Assembly: GCF_002081715.1 (NCBI RefSeq)
Contig: NZ_MUKP01000008.1
Span: 62,001 to 126,000, forward strand
Source: Nocardia donostiensis
GTDB lineage: Bacteria > Actinomycetota > Actinomycetes > Mycobacteriales > Mycobacteriaceae
DNA: 64,000 nucleotides
Direction of reading: 5' to 3'
Position 1 is the first letter of the stretch, and each line of letters starts with the position of its first letter. Both the position numbers and the translations under genes were made by a program. This document shows, piece by piece, positions 25,566-34,998 of the stretch. The notes below the pieces were generated by a model. It was not told the origin of the DNA. It ran no database searches and was given only the letters and a program-made list of their open reading frames with translations.

Positions 25566-26043
25566 CCCGCACCCCTCGTCGGAAATCACTCCGCCCACCC
25601 CACTAACCCCTCCACACCCGCCACGTTAATGCGCGGAAATCGGACATGCCCGAGGTGGCCGAATTCCCATGACCAGGTTGATATGTCGTTTTCCGGCGAG
25701 CCGATCGAATTGCCGAGAAAACCATACTGGACCCACACAGACGAGACCACCACCGCTAATGGGCTGGAATATCCCCGGCAAAGACCAACAAAAACTCTGA
25801 TGAAACCCTTCACGGCGAATCCTGGCTAGTTGGAAAACCCACTTACGCCAGATCGTCGAAACAACGCGGAAACAATTCGAGCAGGCACAACCCACACCCT
25901 GATGGCCGAAACAGCGAGCCGGCTCGGTTCCGCCGCCCGAACCCGCGAGCCCGCCTGTCAACAACCTGCCCTGCGCAGGTCTTTCGCCCTCGGGTGCGCC
26001 AAACGAAGACGGCAACATACGAGACTATGGATTCCTACCGCGT

Positions 26044-26057
26044 GGGTATTCGGACCA
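26044..26057. promoter_or_regulatory. Weak DosR-like site before the universal stress gene
   Basis: GGGTATTCGGACCA keeps six of the eight fixed bases of GGGNC-N4-GNCCC. It lies 70 bases upstream of a gene type that belongs to the dormancy regulon in mycobacteria. Weak on sequence alone. Confidence 0.25.
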
Positions 26058-26127
26058 TCGAGCACCGGATGACTCCGGTCGAGTGACCAACAGCGGCCGC
26101 GCGCCGTCCGTCGAAAGGTAGCGAACC

Positions 26128-27003
26128 ATGACCGTGCACACCGTGCCACCCGTTGTCGTCGGTATCGACGGCTCCCCAGCGTCACTGGATGCACTGCGCT
26201 GGGCCGCACGCACGGCCGAGCGACATCGCGCCCCGATGCATCTGGTGTACGGGATCGGGGCGCCGATCGACTACGGTCCGGGAATCAGCGTCATAGCGTT
26301 CGACAATCAGGCATTTCGGGACGATGGGGAAACACTGTTGGCTTCCGCGGCAAAAGTGGCGCGCGCGGCGGTGAATCGTCCCGACGAACTCGACATCGCC
26401 ACATCGGTGACCGATCCGGCCCCGACGCCCGTACTTCTCGAGCGTTCTCACCAAGCCCGATTGGTGGTGGTCGGCACCCGGGGTCTGGGGGCCATCGGAC
26501 GCGGCATCCTCGGATCGGTCAGCACCTCGCTGGCCAGGCACGCGCACTGCCCGGTAGTCGTCGTGCCCGAGATCGAGCCCGGCTCACCGGACCGTACGCA
26601 GTCTCCCGTCGTCGTCGGGGTCGACGGCTCCGCCTGCAGCACCCGGGCCATCGATATCGCCTTCGACGAGGCCTCGGCCCGCGGTGTCGGCCTGATCGCG
26701 GTCACCACTTGGTCGGAGTTCTTCCGGTACGAGTCGCGCAACGAGATGCAAGAACAGGCCAGTGCCCTGCAGTCGGAGAGCCTGGCCGGGCACACCGAAA
26801 GGTATCCCGATGTGCAGATCACCCATGTGGTCGCCGAGGACCGGCCCGCCAGGCGCATCCTGCGGGAAGCCGAGAACGCCCAGCTGATCGTCGTCGGCAG
26901 CCACGGGCGCGGCGGTTTCGCCGGTATGACACTCGGCTCGGTCAGTCAGGCGGTACTGCACAGCACCCACATCCCGGTCATCATCGCCCGACCGCAGGTT
27001 TGA
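26128..27003 (+). CDS. Universal stress protein with two UspA domains
   Basis: 291 residues: two tandem Usp domains (about 8-145 and 155-290). Each carries the start VVVGIDGSPAS or VVVGVDGSACS and the ATP-binding pattern G-x2-G-x9-G-S/T (VVGTRGLGAIGRGILGSVS and VVGSHGRGGFAGMTLGSVS). This is the tandem ATP-binding form seen in Mycobacterium tuberculosis Rv2623 and relatives, linked there to dormancy. The ATG follows GAAAGG. Cytoplasmic. Confidence 0.94.
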   Translation: MTVHTVPPVVVGIDGSPASLDALRWAARTAERHRAPMHLVYGIGAPIDYGPGISVIAFDNQAFRDDGETLLASAAKVARAAVNRPDELDIATSVTDPAPTPVLLERSHQARLVVVGTRGLGAIGRGILGSVSTSLARHAHCPVVVVPEIEPGSPDRTQSPVVVGVDGSACSTRAIDIAFDEASARGVGLIAVTTWSEFFRYESRNEMQEQASALQSESLAGHTERYPDVQITHVVAEDRPARRILREAENAQLIVVGSHGRGGFAGMTLGSVSQAVLHSTHIPVIIARPQV

Positions 27004-27203
27004 CATCCGCCCGTTTTCTCGTGCCGGTATCGGGAATGCGCCAACAGATGAGGCCGTCCGATGGAAAGGGAAGTGTGCGCAAGTGCGATACGGCCCCGAA
27101 GTGTGCCGGAGGCGCGACAGGGAACTGCGACGGCAACCGGATGTACATCGCGTCGACGGGCAGGGACGTGCAGCCAGGGTGCGATATGGGGGAAGGCCAG
27201 GTT

Positions 27204-28346
27204 GTGTCCGGTGATCGGAGACCGGCCGAGTTCGTGGTCGGGTTGCTGGCCGACCCCGACCTGCCTGCCCGGCTGGCACAGCATCTGCGCGAGGTCCTGC
27301 CCGCCGACCTGCACCGCAGCGTCGACGACGGAGTCGAGTGGCGGGTCGAGGTGCGCGACGATCCGTTCGAAGCGATGTACCCCGACTACGAGTACGTCGT
27401 CGACAAGGCCCGCGCGCATGTGCACGACACGGAGTGGGATCTGGCGCTGTGCCTGACCGATCTGCCGCTGCGCGGTAGTGGGTCCGGCAAGGCGGGAAGC
27501 AGCGACGTGCTTGTCGCGTATCTCGATGCACCACAGCGGGTCGCGTTGATCTCGCTACCCGCACTGGGCGGTCTGTGGCTACGGCGACGGCTGCGTGAGC
27601 TCACCCTTCCCATCGTCGCCGCACTACGGTCCGGGCCCACCGAACCGCCCGCGACCACCATTGCACGGCTGCGAGCCGGCACACCGTCGCGCGCCACCCG
27701 AGTGGAGGCCTGCGACGGCACCTCGGTGCAGATCGTGCGAGCCCGTGCCTCGGGTGTGCCCCGGCTGCTCGCCGGTATGGTGCGGGCGAACCGTCCATGG
27801 CAGTTGATCGTCGGACTGTCCACCGCACTCGCGGGCGCGCTCGCAGGCACCGCGTTCGGGGTCCTGTACTCCACCATCTGGCAGCTGGCCACCGCGATGG
27901 GCCCGTACCGTCTGGCCGGTGTCACGCTGGCCGCGCTGACCGCACTGATCGCCTGGATCATCACCCGGCACCGGCTGTGGGAGCGGCCGCAACCCGGTGG
28001 GCCGCCCGATCCGCACCTGGCACTGCGCAATGCCGGAACCCTGGCCACCGTCGCGGTCGGCGCTGTCGTCTTCTTCGCCGCACTGTTCCTGCTCACCCAG
28101 GTCGCCGTCGCGCTCGTCGTACCGCCGGACTACCTGTCCGCCACCCTCGGCCGCCCCGTCGACTGGCGCGACTACCCGACGATCGCGTTGATGGCAAGCG
28201 TTTTGGGCACCGTCGCGGGCGCTGTCGGGTCGGGGCTGGAAGACGATCGGACGGTGCGCAAAGCCACCTACGGCTATCGCGAACAAGAACGACGCCAACG
28301 CGTGGAACAGCAGCGTCGCGCGACCGAAACCCGGCGCGACCCATAG
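27204..28346 (+). CDS. Hypothetical membrane protein, four helices
   Basis: 380 residues. Residues about 1-190 are cytoplasmic (RPAEFVVGLLADPDLPARLAQHLREVLP, EWRVEVRDDPFEAMYPDYEYVV, WDLALCLTDLPLR). Four membrane helices follow between about residues 200 and 345, and the tail is highly charged (YREQERRQRVEQQRRATE). No domain with a known function recognised, although related actinobacterial proteins appear common. The GTG at 27204 has GGAAGG seven bases upstream and is preferred to an ATG at 27186. Confidence 0.75.
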   Translation: MSGDRRPAEFVVGLLADPDLPARLAQHLREVLPADLHRSVDDGVEWRVEVRDDPFEAMYPDYEYVVDKARAHVHDTEWDLALCLTDLPLRGSGSGKAGSSDVLVAYLDAPQRVALISLPALGGLWLRRRLRELTLPIVAALRSGPTEPPATTIARLRAGTPSRATRVEACDGTSVQIVRARASGVPRLLAGMVRANRPWQLIVGLSTALAGALAGTAFGVLYSTIWQLATAMGPYRLAGVTLAALTALIAWIITRHRLWERPQPGGPPDPHLALRNAGTLATVAVGAVVFFAALFLLTQVAVALVVPPDYLSATLGRPVDWRDYPTIALMASVLGTVAGAVGSGLEDDRTVRKATYGYREQERRQRVEQQRRATETRRDP

Positions 28347-28406
28347 CCGGCTAGCCGGCCAGCGCCTCGACCTCTGCCGCAGCGGCGATCGGCGAACTCG
28401 CCTCGC

Positions 28407-29603
28407 TCAGAAGAAGGTTCCGCTGAACGGCAGTGACGGCGTCGCGAAGAGCTCGTCGGCAGCGGCGAGCGCACCGCGACGCTGCTCCACCGCACGCCCG
28501 CCCAAACCGAGCTCGTACCAGCTCGAGCCGCCGAGGTAGACCGCGGCGAGCGCAGCCACGTCCACGGTGATATCGGCGGGATCTGCGACGCGGGCGACGC
28601 CATCCGCGGACACCCGGTAGCGGCCGGTGTTCGCGGTACGGAGCGCGTCGAGGACCTCGACGACCACCGACGGCCCAGCCCGGTAGGTGCGCTGCGCGAG
28701 CGCCTCGGGGACGTCGATGATCTGCAGCCAGGTTTCGTCCCGGATAGCCGCGACCCGCACGGCGCGCTCATCGGCCAGCAGATGCCGCAGCGGGCTGTCC
28801 AGCGGGGCGAACGCGATGACGATCTTGTCGACCAGATCGATGGCGAGCAGGTGCCGCAGCAGGCCGCGGTAGGCGTCGGGGGTGGTGGCGACGAAATCGT
28901 CCACCACGATCGTGCGTTCGGAGCTGGTGAACCAGCCCGCAGTGTCGACCGGGTGGTAGCGGAGGAAACCGTCTTCGGCTCCGGAGATGCCGTGCACCAC
29001 CGTGTAGCTGAGCTCGGGCGTCATCAGACGCTGCTGCCGCCACCAGTAGTCGGGCCGGTCGATCGCGCCTGTCCAGGAAACACCCGATTCGGTGTAGATC
29101 TGCGCGAGCAGCTTCCACGCCTCATCGGATTCCACGAACCGCACCGGCCCGGATTCGGGTACGCCGTCGCGCAGCCGGGCGCGGCGGCGGTCCACCTCCA
29201 GCCGGGCGAAGGATGTCGCGACACCGTAGCCGAAACGCTCGTAGATCACGCCCTCGGAGGCGCGCAGCGTGGCCAGTACCTCGCCGCGGGCGGCGATATC
29301 GTCGAGCTGGTGCCGCATCAGGGCGGTGAGCACACCTTTTCTGGTGTGCGTCGGTCGCACCCCGACGTGGGTGACGGCCGCGTGCGGGACGCGGGCGCCG
29401 CCCGGTACGACCAGCCAGCTGGTGTAGGTCTCTGCGGTGCCGACGAGTTCTCCGTCGATCCGGGCGCCGAGCGTGCGTCCGGGTTCGGACAGCTGCTCCT
29501 GGTGGCTCGGCAGCGGTGGCAGCCCGACCATGGCGCTGCGGAACAGCGCACCGGCAGCCCGCACGTCGTCATCGGTGACCAGGGTGTGCACTTCGAGGCT
29601 CAT
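28407..29603 (-). CDS. eis: Eis-type aminoglycoside/protein N-acetyltransferase
   Basis: 398 residues (Mycobacterium tuberculosis Eis has about 400). An N-terminal GNAT domain has the acetyl-CoA loop VTHVGVRPTHTRKGVLTALM. It is followed by the second GNAT-like fold and a C-terminal sterol-carrier-like domain. YERFGYG places a tyrosine at residue 126, the general acid position of Eis, and the chain ends in Phe as Eis does. Known Eis enzymes acetylate several amines of aminoglycosides and host DUSP16; which applies here is inferred. The start at MSLEVHTL overlaps the upstream gene by 35 bases. Confidence 0.92.
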   Translation of the reverse strand: MSLEVHTLVTDDDVRAAGALFRSAMVGLPPLPSHQEQLSEPGRTLGARIDGELVGTAETYTSWLVVPGGARVPHAAVTHVGVRPTHTRKGVLTALMRHQLDDIAARGEVLATLRASEGVIYERFGYGVATSFARLEVDRRRARLRDGVPESGPVRFVESDEAWKLLAQIYTESGVSWTGAIDRPDYWWRQQRLMTPELSYTVVHGISGAEDGFLRYHPVDTAGWFTSSERTIVVDDFVATTPDAYRGLLRHLLAIDLVDKIVIAFAPLDSPLRHLLADERAVRVAAIRDETWLQIIDVPEALAQRTYRAGPSVVVEVLDALRTANTGRYRVSADGVARVADPADITVDVAALAAVYLGGSSWYELGLGGRAVEQRRGALAAADELFATPSLPFSGTFF

Positions 29604-30618
29604 AGCACCACTGTTCCTCATTCGCAGATTGTTCGAAGCTATGCCCGCGGGTGGTGTCGCAGCTCCTCCCCCAGCCGCCGAGCGAACGCTCCGCTGTCCA
29701 GCACATCTGATCGAGGACCTCGCCGACCGGCCGGGCGCTGGTCAGCAGCCCGACGCCCATCCCGGCGTCGACCGGGGCGATGCGGGTGTCGTCAGCGGCC
29801 ATCGCGGCGCCCAGCTCGGCACAGGCGGTGGTGTCGGCGGCCAATTCGGCTTCGTGATCGTGCCAGCGGCCGGTGAAGTCGTTGCGCAGCGCGCGAGTGG
29901 GAAATCTGGCGGGCCAGGGCAGATTCTGGCCGACATCGAAGACCCGGGTGGTGACGGTGTCGGATCCCTGTGCGGCGAGCAGGGTGGTGCGGCTGCGTTC
30001 GGAGGTGAGCGCTTCCGGGCACGCCGCCAGGCAGGTGCCCAGCCAGGCGCCGCTCGCGCCCGCAGCGAGCACGGCGGCCAGACTGCGCCCGGAGGCGATG
30101 GCGCCTGCCGCCAGCACCGGGACGGTGACAGCGGGCAGCACCAGATCCAGCAGCGGCAGGATGGACAGTTTCGTATCGCCGTGGCCGCCGCCTTCGGCTC
30201 CGCGGGCGACGAGCACATCCACCCCGGCATCCTGGGCGCGGCGCGCTTCGCCGACGTCGTAGATCTGGGTGGCGGCAAGAATGCCCGCGTCGTGCACCCG
30301 CGTCACCCACGCGAAGTCCTCGGTGAAACTCACCGATATCAGCGATGGGCCTGCCGCGATGGCGGTATCGAGCAGATCGTGTTCCTGTTCTGCCACCCAG
30401 CCGACCATCCCGATCCCGAACGGTCCGCCGACGTCGCCGAGCTGCGCCAGTTCTGCGGTCAGCTTCGCGGCGCTGCCACTGCTGCCCATCCCGATCATGC
30501 CGAGTCCGCCCGCCGCGGTGACCGCCGCAGCGAACCTGCCGCCCGCCACACCCCCCATCGGCGCGTTGACGACCGGGATCTGCAATCCCATCTCGCGTGA
30601 CCACGGTGTCGACAACAT
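29569..30618 (-). CDS. Nitronate monooxygenase / NPD-like FMN enzyme
   Basis: 349 residues, TIM barrel of the 2-nitropropane dioxygenase family. PVVNAPMGGVAGGRFAAAV opens the FMN site. VARGAEGGGHG holds the catalytic-type His, and VPVLAAGAIASGRSLAAVLAAGASGAWLGT completes the phosphate-binding barrel end. It would oxidise alkyl nitronates, some of which are toxic natural products. The ATG at 30618 is preferred because AGGTGG lies six bases upstream. The last 35 bases overlap the eis coding start in another frame, suggesting one transcript with coupled translation. Confidence 0.9.
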   Translation of the reverse strand: MLSTPWSREMGLQIPVVNAPMGGVAGGRFAAAVTAAGGLGMIGMGSSGSAAKLTAELAQLGDVGGPFGIGMVGWVAEQEHDLLDTAIAAGPSLISVSFTEDFAWVTRVHDAGILAATQIYDVGEARRAQDAGVDVLVARGAEGGGHGDTKLSILPLLDLVLPAVTVPVLAAGAIASGRSLAAVLAAGASGAWLGTCLAACPEALTSERSRTTLLAAQGSDTVTTRVFDVGQNLPWPARFPTRALRNDFTGRWHDHEAELAADTTACAELGAAMAADDTRIAPVDAGMGVGLLTSARPVGEVLDQMCWTAERSLGGWGRSCDTTRGHSFEQSANEEQWCYEPRSAHPGHR

Positions 30619-30729
30619 CGCTGTCCACCTCATCCGGCCCCCGGGGCCTCGTTTCCGATCGTCGCCGCGGGGGGTAGCGCGCCGAGCGCCGCCGCAGCCT
30701 GGTCGGCGACCAGTTTTCCATCCCGCCGG

Positions 30730-31932
30730 TCAGGTCGGCGGCGCCACCTGCCGGAACCAGTCGAGGATCTGCGGCAGTGCCACCGCGGCCGACTCTGAAT
30801 GGCCGATATCGCCCAGGCTGATCAGTTCGGCCTGCGGACTGTTCAGGTCACGCAGGCAGTGTTCGCTGTTGGCGTAGGGCACGCTGCGGTCGCCGGTCGC
30901 GGCGTACAGACGGACGGGCACCTGGGGGTTCCAGCGACAGGTTCCGTCGCTGTCGACTACTGCTTGCGCCGCCGCGCCCTCGGGGTTGTGCGCCTGGTCC
31001 AGGAAGCGTGGGGTGAGCAGTTCCTGCGGGGTGGCAGGCAGTGAGGTGCCCACCGAGACGATGTCGTGGTGGCCGTCGAAAAGTTCTTCGACTCGTTCGT
31101 CGTAAGGCGGCTGGAAGGCTTCGGACGGGTCGTCGTAGAGCGGGTAGATGCGGTTCATGGCGGTGATCCAGTAGGCGAAGAACACCACTGCACTGCGCGG
31201 CAGCACTCGACCGTCCAGCGCCGCGGGGGCCTGGACACCGCGCACATCGTAGGGTCCGCTCACTGCCGCCACTGCCGCCAGCTCGAAGTCCGGGACCTCG
31301 CCGGTGCCCAGCTGTTCGGCCAGCGCCGTCGCGGCCTGACCGCCCTGTGAAAAACCGGTGACCAGGACGCGTCGGTCCAGTTTCCGCCCACGATCGCCTG
31401 CCACCGCGCGGGCGGCGCGCAGCAGATCCAGCGACGCGCTCGCCTCCGTCGGCGAATGCGCATACGGATGACGGCCCGGTCCTGTGCCCAATCCCAGATA
31501 GTCCGGAGCAGTCACGGCGTACCCCGAGGCGGCGAACATGATCGCCCGCCCGCGAGCGGTTTCGCCGTCGAGAGAAGGCGCTTCGTCCTTGCGGACGATG
31601 GTGCCGTGGGCGAAACTGACCGCCCGCAGCGATCGTGCCCCGGTGTGCGGCAATATCACCAGGCCACTGGCCGTGGCCTGCGCGCCTTCCGGGTCGACGG
31701 TCGTGTACTCGACGCGCAGCGCCTCGATGCCGTTGCGGGCGGGGACGTCCAGGCCGCGCCCACGCAGATATTCGGCGGTCTGCTCGGTCGACAACTCGAG
31801 CACCGGGGCAACCGAAACAACTTCGCCGCGTGGCACCGACTCCGGCGTGTCATCCGCGCAGCCCGCGCTCGAACCCGCTACCAGGGCTACAGCCACGAGC
31901 GCGGCAAGCACTGTCCACCATGATCCGCGCAT
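30730..31932 (-). CDS. Lipoprotein secretory lipase (LIP family alpha/beta hydrolase)
   Basis: 400 residues. The signal peptide ends in the lipobox SSAGC, so the enzyme should be lipid-anchored on the outer side of the membrane. The catalytic elbow is TGFSQGG and the general fold matches PF03583-type secretory lipases (SFAHGTIVRKDEAPS, TAPDYLGLGTG, a late GDIGHSESA with the His). Probable role: hydrolysis of triacylglycerols or cell-wall esters. The ATG at 31932 starts the signal peptide; the longer open frame upstream is not used. Confidence 0.86.
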   Translation of the reverse strand: MRGSWWTVLAALVAVALVAGSSAGCADDTPESVPRGEVVSVAPVLELSTEQTAEYLRGRGLDVPARNGIEALRVEYTTVDPEGAQATASGLVILPHTGARSLRAVSFAHGTIVRKDEAPSLDGETARGRAIMFAASGYAVTAPDYLGLGTGPGRHPYAHSPTEASASLDLLRAARAVAGDRGRKLDRRVLVTGFSQGGQAATALAEQLGTGEVPDFELAAVAAVSGPYDVRGVQAPAALDGRVLPRSAVVFFAYWITAMNRIYPLYDDPSEAFQPPYDERVEELFDGHHDIVSVGTSLPATPQELLTPRFLDQAHNPEGAAAQAVVDSDGTCRWNPQVPVRLYAATGDRSVPYANSEHCLRDLNSPQAELISLGDIGHSESAAVALPQILDWFRQVAPPT

Positions 31933-32233
31933 CGAACGCGCCCCTCTCCCACCTCCGCGCCGGTCGAGCCCGGCAGCCGAGCCCTGTGCGCGCTCATTCT
32001 CCCCCACCCTCCTCGCGTCAACGCACCGGACACCCTGACATCGCGTGAGCTTCCGGAAGGGGCGTTTCCTGCCGCACGGCACGCTACGAGTGGCTATCGG
32101 CGGGTAGCCCTAGGCGGGCCGGCCCGAGTGGCGACGCGGAAACCGGCTCGGAAGAAGCCGGTATCGCACAGTTTTTCGCCGCCCGACAGGCCTAGGTGGT
32201 GATGCCGATCGGCGGTGGCGGCGTGCGCGGCGT

Positions 32234-34729
32234 TCAGTCGACCGCGAGCGCCGCCACGATCGGCATCCGCGACGCGCGTATCGCGGGCGGGATGGATCCG
32301 GCCAGCGCCAACGCCATCGCGATCACCCCGTAGACCAGCAGCAGCGGGCTCGGCTCGTACACCACGTCGATGGTCATCGCATGCCCGATGGCGACCGTGG
32401 CCAGGTATTGGATCCCCGCGCCTGCCACGATCCCGATCGTGGCGCCGACCAAGCCGATACCGGCTGCCTCGGCCAGCACCGAGCGCAGCAGGAACCCACG
32501 GTCGGTACCCATGGCGCGCAACACCCCGATCTCGCGCTGCCGTTCCAGTACCGACAGCATCAATGTATTGAGCAGGGCCACGGTTGCGACCAGGACCACG
32601 ATCCACAGGATGGCGGTGCTGATCGCCGCGCCCTGGCGCACACTTCCCGAAATCTGCTGTACCGCTTCGTGGCCAGGAGTGACGAACAGCTCCGGCGGCA
32701 CAGCTTCGCGCAGCGCCTCCTGCACCGCTTCGCGGTCGGTTCCCGGTTCCAGGTCGACGGCGAGAATTGTTTCACCGGGCCGGTTGTACCACTCGCGCAT
32801 CCGATCCAGATCCATCATCACCACACCGGAGATGGCGGAGAAGTATGGGATGACCTGCAGCACACGCACGGTATGCCTACCGGTCGGTGTCGGCACCGTC
32901 AGCTCGTCACCGGCCTCGACCCCGAGGGAGCGGGACACGTCACGGGATATCACCACGCCCTGGCCCGCCACCAGCTCGGCGACGACCCCGTCGTCCACCT
33001 CGGCGCTGATCCTGGTGCGGTCGCTGCCCGCGGGGAAACCCTGCAGCATCACCCGGCCCGAGCCGATCGAAGCGAACGCCATTTGCGCGGGCTGGGCAGC
33101 GGCCACCCCTGGTACTTCCGTAATCTTCTGCCGCAGTCCGTCGGGCAGCAGCGGACCGGTGGGGAACTGCTCCATCGTCGCCGGGGTGACCCAGTAATCG
33201 GTACTGCCGAGGTTGTCGAAGGTCGCCGTGGCCGAATCCACCAGGTTGCGGGAGGCGTTGCCCATGGCGACGGTCGCCGATACCCCGATCATCACCGTCA
33301 TCGCGGTCGCCCACACCCGTCGCGGTGCGCGTTCCAGCGTGGTAGCGCCGAGCGCCCCGGCCGGGCCGAAACGGCTCGCTGTCCACGCCGCGGCCCGCAC
33401 GATCGGCCCGGTCGCAGCGAAGCACAAGACCAGCACGGCCAGGAAGGCCAGCGAAATCGACAGCAGCGACCACCGTCCCAGATCCGTCCGGGCGATCAGG
33501 TATGCGGCACCGGCCAGCGCGAACCCGGCCACGGCCGCGACCAGCCGCAGCACCGGACGCATCGCATCGCTGGGCGCTGCTCCCACCGGGACCAGCGCCT
33601 CCACCGGCTCGACCCGGTACACCGCGCGCGCTGCGATCGCCGCCGCTCCCACGCTGGCCACCACGCAGGCCGCCACCGCGACCGGTATCGCATAGCCGGG
33701 CACCAGATATTCGGTGCGCGCTTCCACCGATTGCAGGATCGCGGCGGGCAGCTGATCGATCGCGGTGCGTCCTACGAAAATTCCGATGATCGCGCCGACC
33801 AGGCCGCCGAGCACACCGAGCAGCGCCGCTTCGGCGAGCAGATCCCGCACCATCGGGGCACGTTTACCGCCGAGTGCCCGCAGCAGCGACAGCATGGGGC
33901 GGCGCTGGGCGATCGCCATTCCCATCGCGTTGTAGATCAGGAACGCCGACACGATCAGCGCGGCCGCCGCCGACATCAGCGTCGAATAGCTCACCACCTG
34001 CACCGCACCGCTGGCCTGTGCGGTGCGCAGGCTGGGATCGGCCACGACCGCCCTACCGTCCACGACCTCGGTGAGGCCGGCACGCAGTGCTGCGATATCG
34101 GTGCCCGGTTCCGGGACGATCTGCACCGAGTCCAGCATGCCCGTGCGGCCGGTGAGCCGCTGCGCCAACCCGAGGGGGGCGGCAACGATATGGCCGCCGT
34201 TGAGCTGGTCCGAGGTCTGCTCGTCGAGCACGGCGGCGACGGTGACGGTGCCCGACCCGAGCGGGAACCGGTCGCCGTCCTGATAACCCATGCCCGCGCC
34301 GACCAGCACCCCGTTGGGCACGGTGAGCAGCTTCCCCGCCTGCGCACTCATCGGTCCGGTCAGTCCGCTGCCCAGCGCGGCGATCCTGGCGTCGGCGCCG
34401 ACCAGCAATGCCCGGTCGGCGCCGGAACCGAGTTGCGCGCGCAGCATCGGCACGGCCGCGGCCACGCCAGAGGTGTTCGCTACGTCGTCGAGCACCTGCT
34501 GCCCGAAACCGGCGTCGGTGATCCCGGTGATCTCCAGCGCCGCATTGCCGCCGAGGCTCGACGCCAGTTTGTCCACCGACCCGGTAACCGAACCGGAAAT
34601 ACTGAACACCGCCACCAGCAGCGACGCCGACACCGCCATCACAATCGACGACATCAGGGTGCGGCCGCGATGGCCGAACAGTTCCCGAATATTGAACAGA
34701 CGCAGCCGATCCCACCCCGCGCCGATCAC
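32234..34729 (-). CDS. ABC transporter permease with two FtsX domains
   Basis: 831 residues. Two FtsX-type permease halves, each with an extracellular loop domain, and about ten membrane helices in total (MAVSASLLVAVFSISGSV near the start, PMLSLLRALGGKRAPMVRDLLAEAALLGVLGG, and REIGVLRAMGTDRGFLLRSVLAEAAGIGL near the end). Such proteins export lipoproteins, lipids or peptides, or signal to cell-wall enzymes, when paired with an ATPase. No ATPase gene is adjacent on either side. The GTG at 34729 follows AAGGGG; longer starts run into non-coding sequence. Confidence 0.88.
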   Translation of the reverse strand: MIGAGWDRLRLFNIRELFGHRGRTLMSSIVMAVSASLLVAVFSISGSVTGSVDKLASSLGGNAALEITGITDAGFGQQVLDDVANTSGVAAAVPMLRAQLGSGADRALLVGADARIAALGSGLTGPMSAQAGKLLTVPNGVLVGAGMGYQDGDRFPLGSGTVTVAAVLDEQTSDQLNGGHIVAAPLGLAQRLTGRTGMLDSVQIVPEPGTDIAALRAGLTEVVDGRAVVADPSLRTAQASGAVQVVSYSTLMSAAAALIVSAFLIYNAMGMAIAQRRPMLSLLRALGGKRAPMVRDLLAEAALLGVLGGLVGAIIGIFVGRTAIDQLPAAILQSVEARTEYLVPGYAIPVAVAACVVASVGAAAIAARAVYRVEPVEALVPVGAAPSDAMRPVLRLVAAVAGFALAGAAYLIARTDLGRWSLLSISLAFLAVLVLCFAATGPIVRAAAWTASRFGPAGALGATTLERAPRRVWATAMTVMIGVSATVAMGNASRNLVDSATATFDNLGSTDYWVTPATMEQFPTGPLLPDGLRQKITEVPGVAAAQPAQMAFASIGSGRVMLQGFPAGSDRTRISAEVDDGVVAELVAGQGVVISRDVSRSLGVEAGDELTVPTPTGRHTVRVLQVIPYFSAISGVVMMDLDRMREWYNRPGETILAVDLEPGTDREAVQEALREAVPPELFVTPGHEAVQQISGSVRQGAAISTAILWIVVLVATVALLNTLMLSVLERQREIGVLRAMGTDRGFLLRSVLAEAAGIGLVGATIGIVAGAGIQYLATVAIGHAMTIDVVYEPSPLLLVYGVIAMALALAGSIPPAIRASRMPIVAALAVD

Positions 34730-34998
34730 GCCGTGACCCCTTGTCCCCGCGGTCCGCCGGTACCGGCTGCACCAGTCTCGGACATCATCACAGGCATCCC
34801 CTTCCGGCACTCGCACCCAGCCGATCCGTCGCTCCTCGCGCACTGTCCGCAGATCCGGATATGGCTGTTCCGACAGAACTTACCGCGCGGTTGTGTACCC
34901 GTCGCGGCGAGTTCGCCGACGAAATGCGCAGGCCGTAGCGGCGATGGGAGGTGCTCGCCGGGTGTGGCCAGCGCTTCGTGGCGCGCGGCCGTGGCTCG

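Larger units (their letters stand above)
25187..26127. other. Long divergent intergenic region, 940 bases
   Basis: No convincing coding frame on either strand. The part from about 25600 to 25900 is noticeably less GC-rich than its neighbours. It holds the hairpin at 25537-25565 and a weak DosR-like palindrome at 26044-26057 upstream of the universal stress gene. The rest is unexplained. Confidence 0.5.

Noticed and set aside
28346..28359. GCCGGCTAGCCGGC palindrome between convergent genes as terminator
   Set aside because: A perfect palindrome with no loop cannot make a good hairpin; may be nothing or a weak site.
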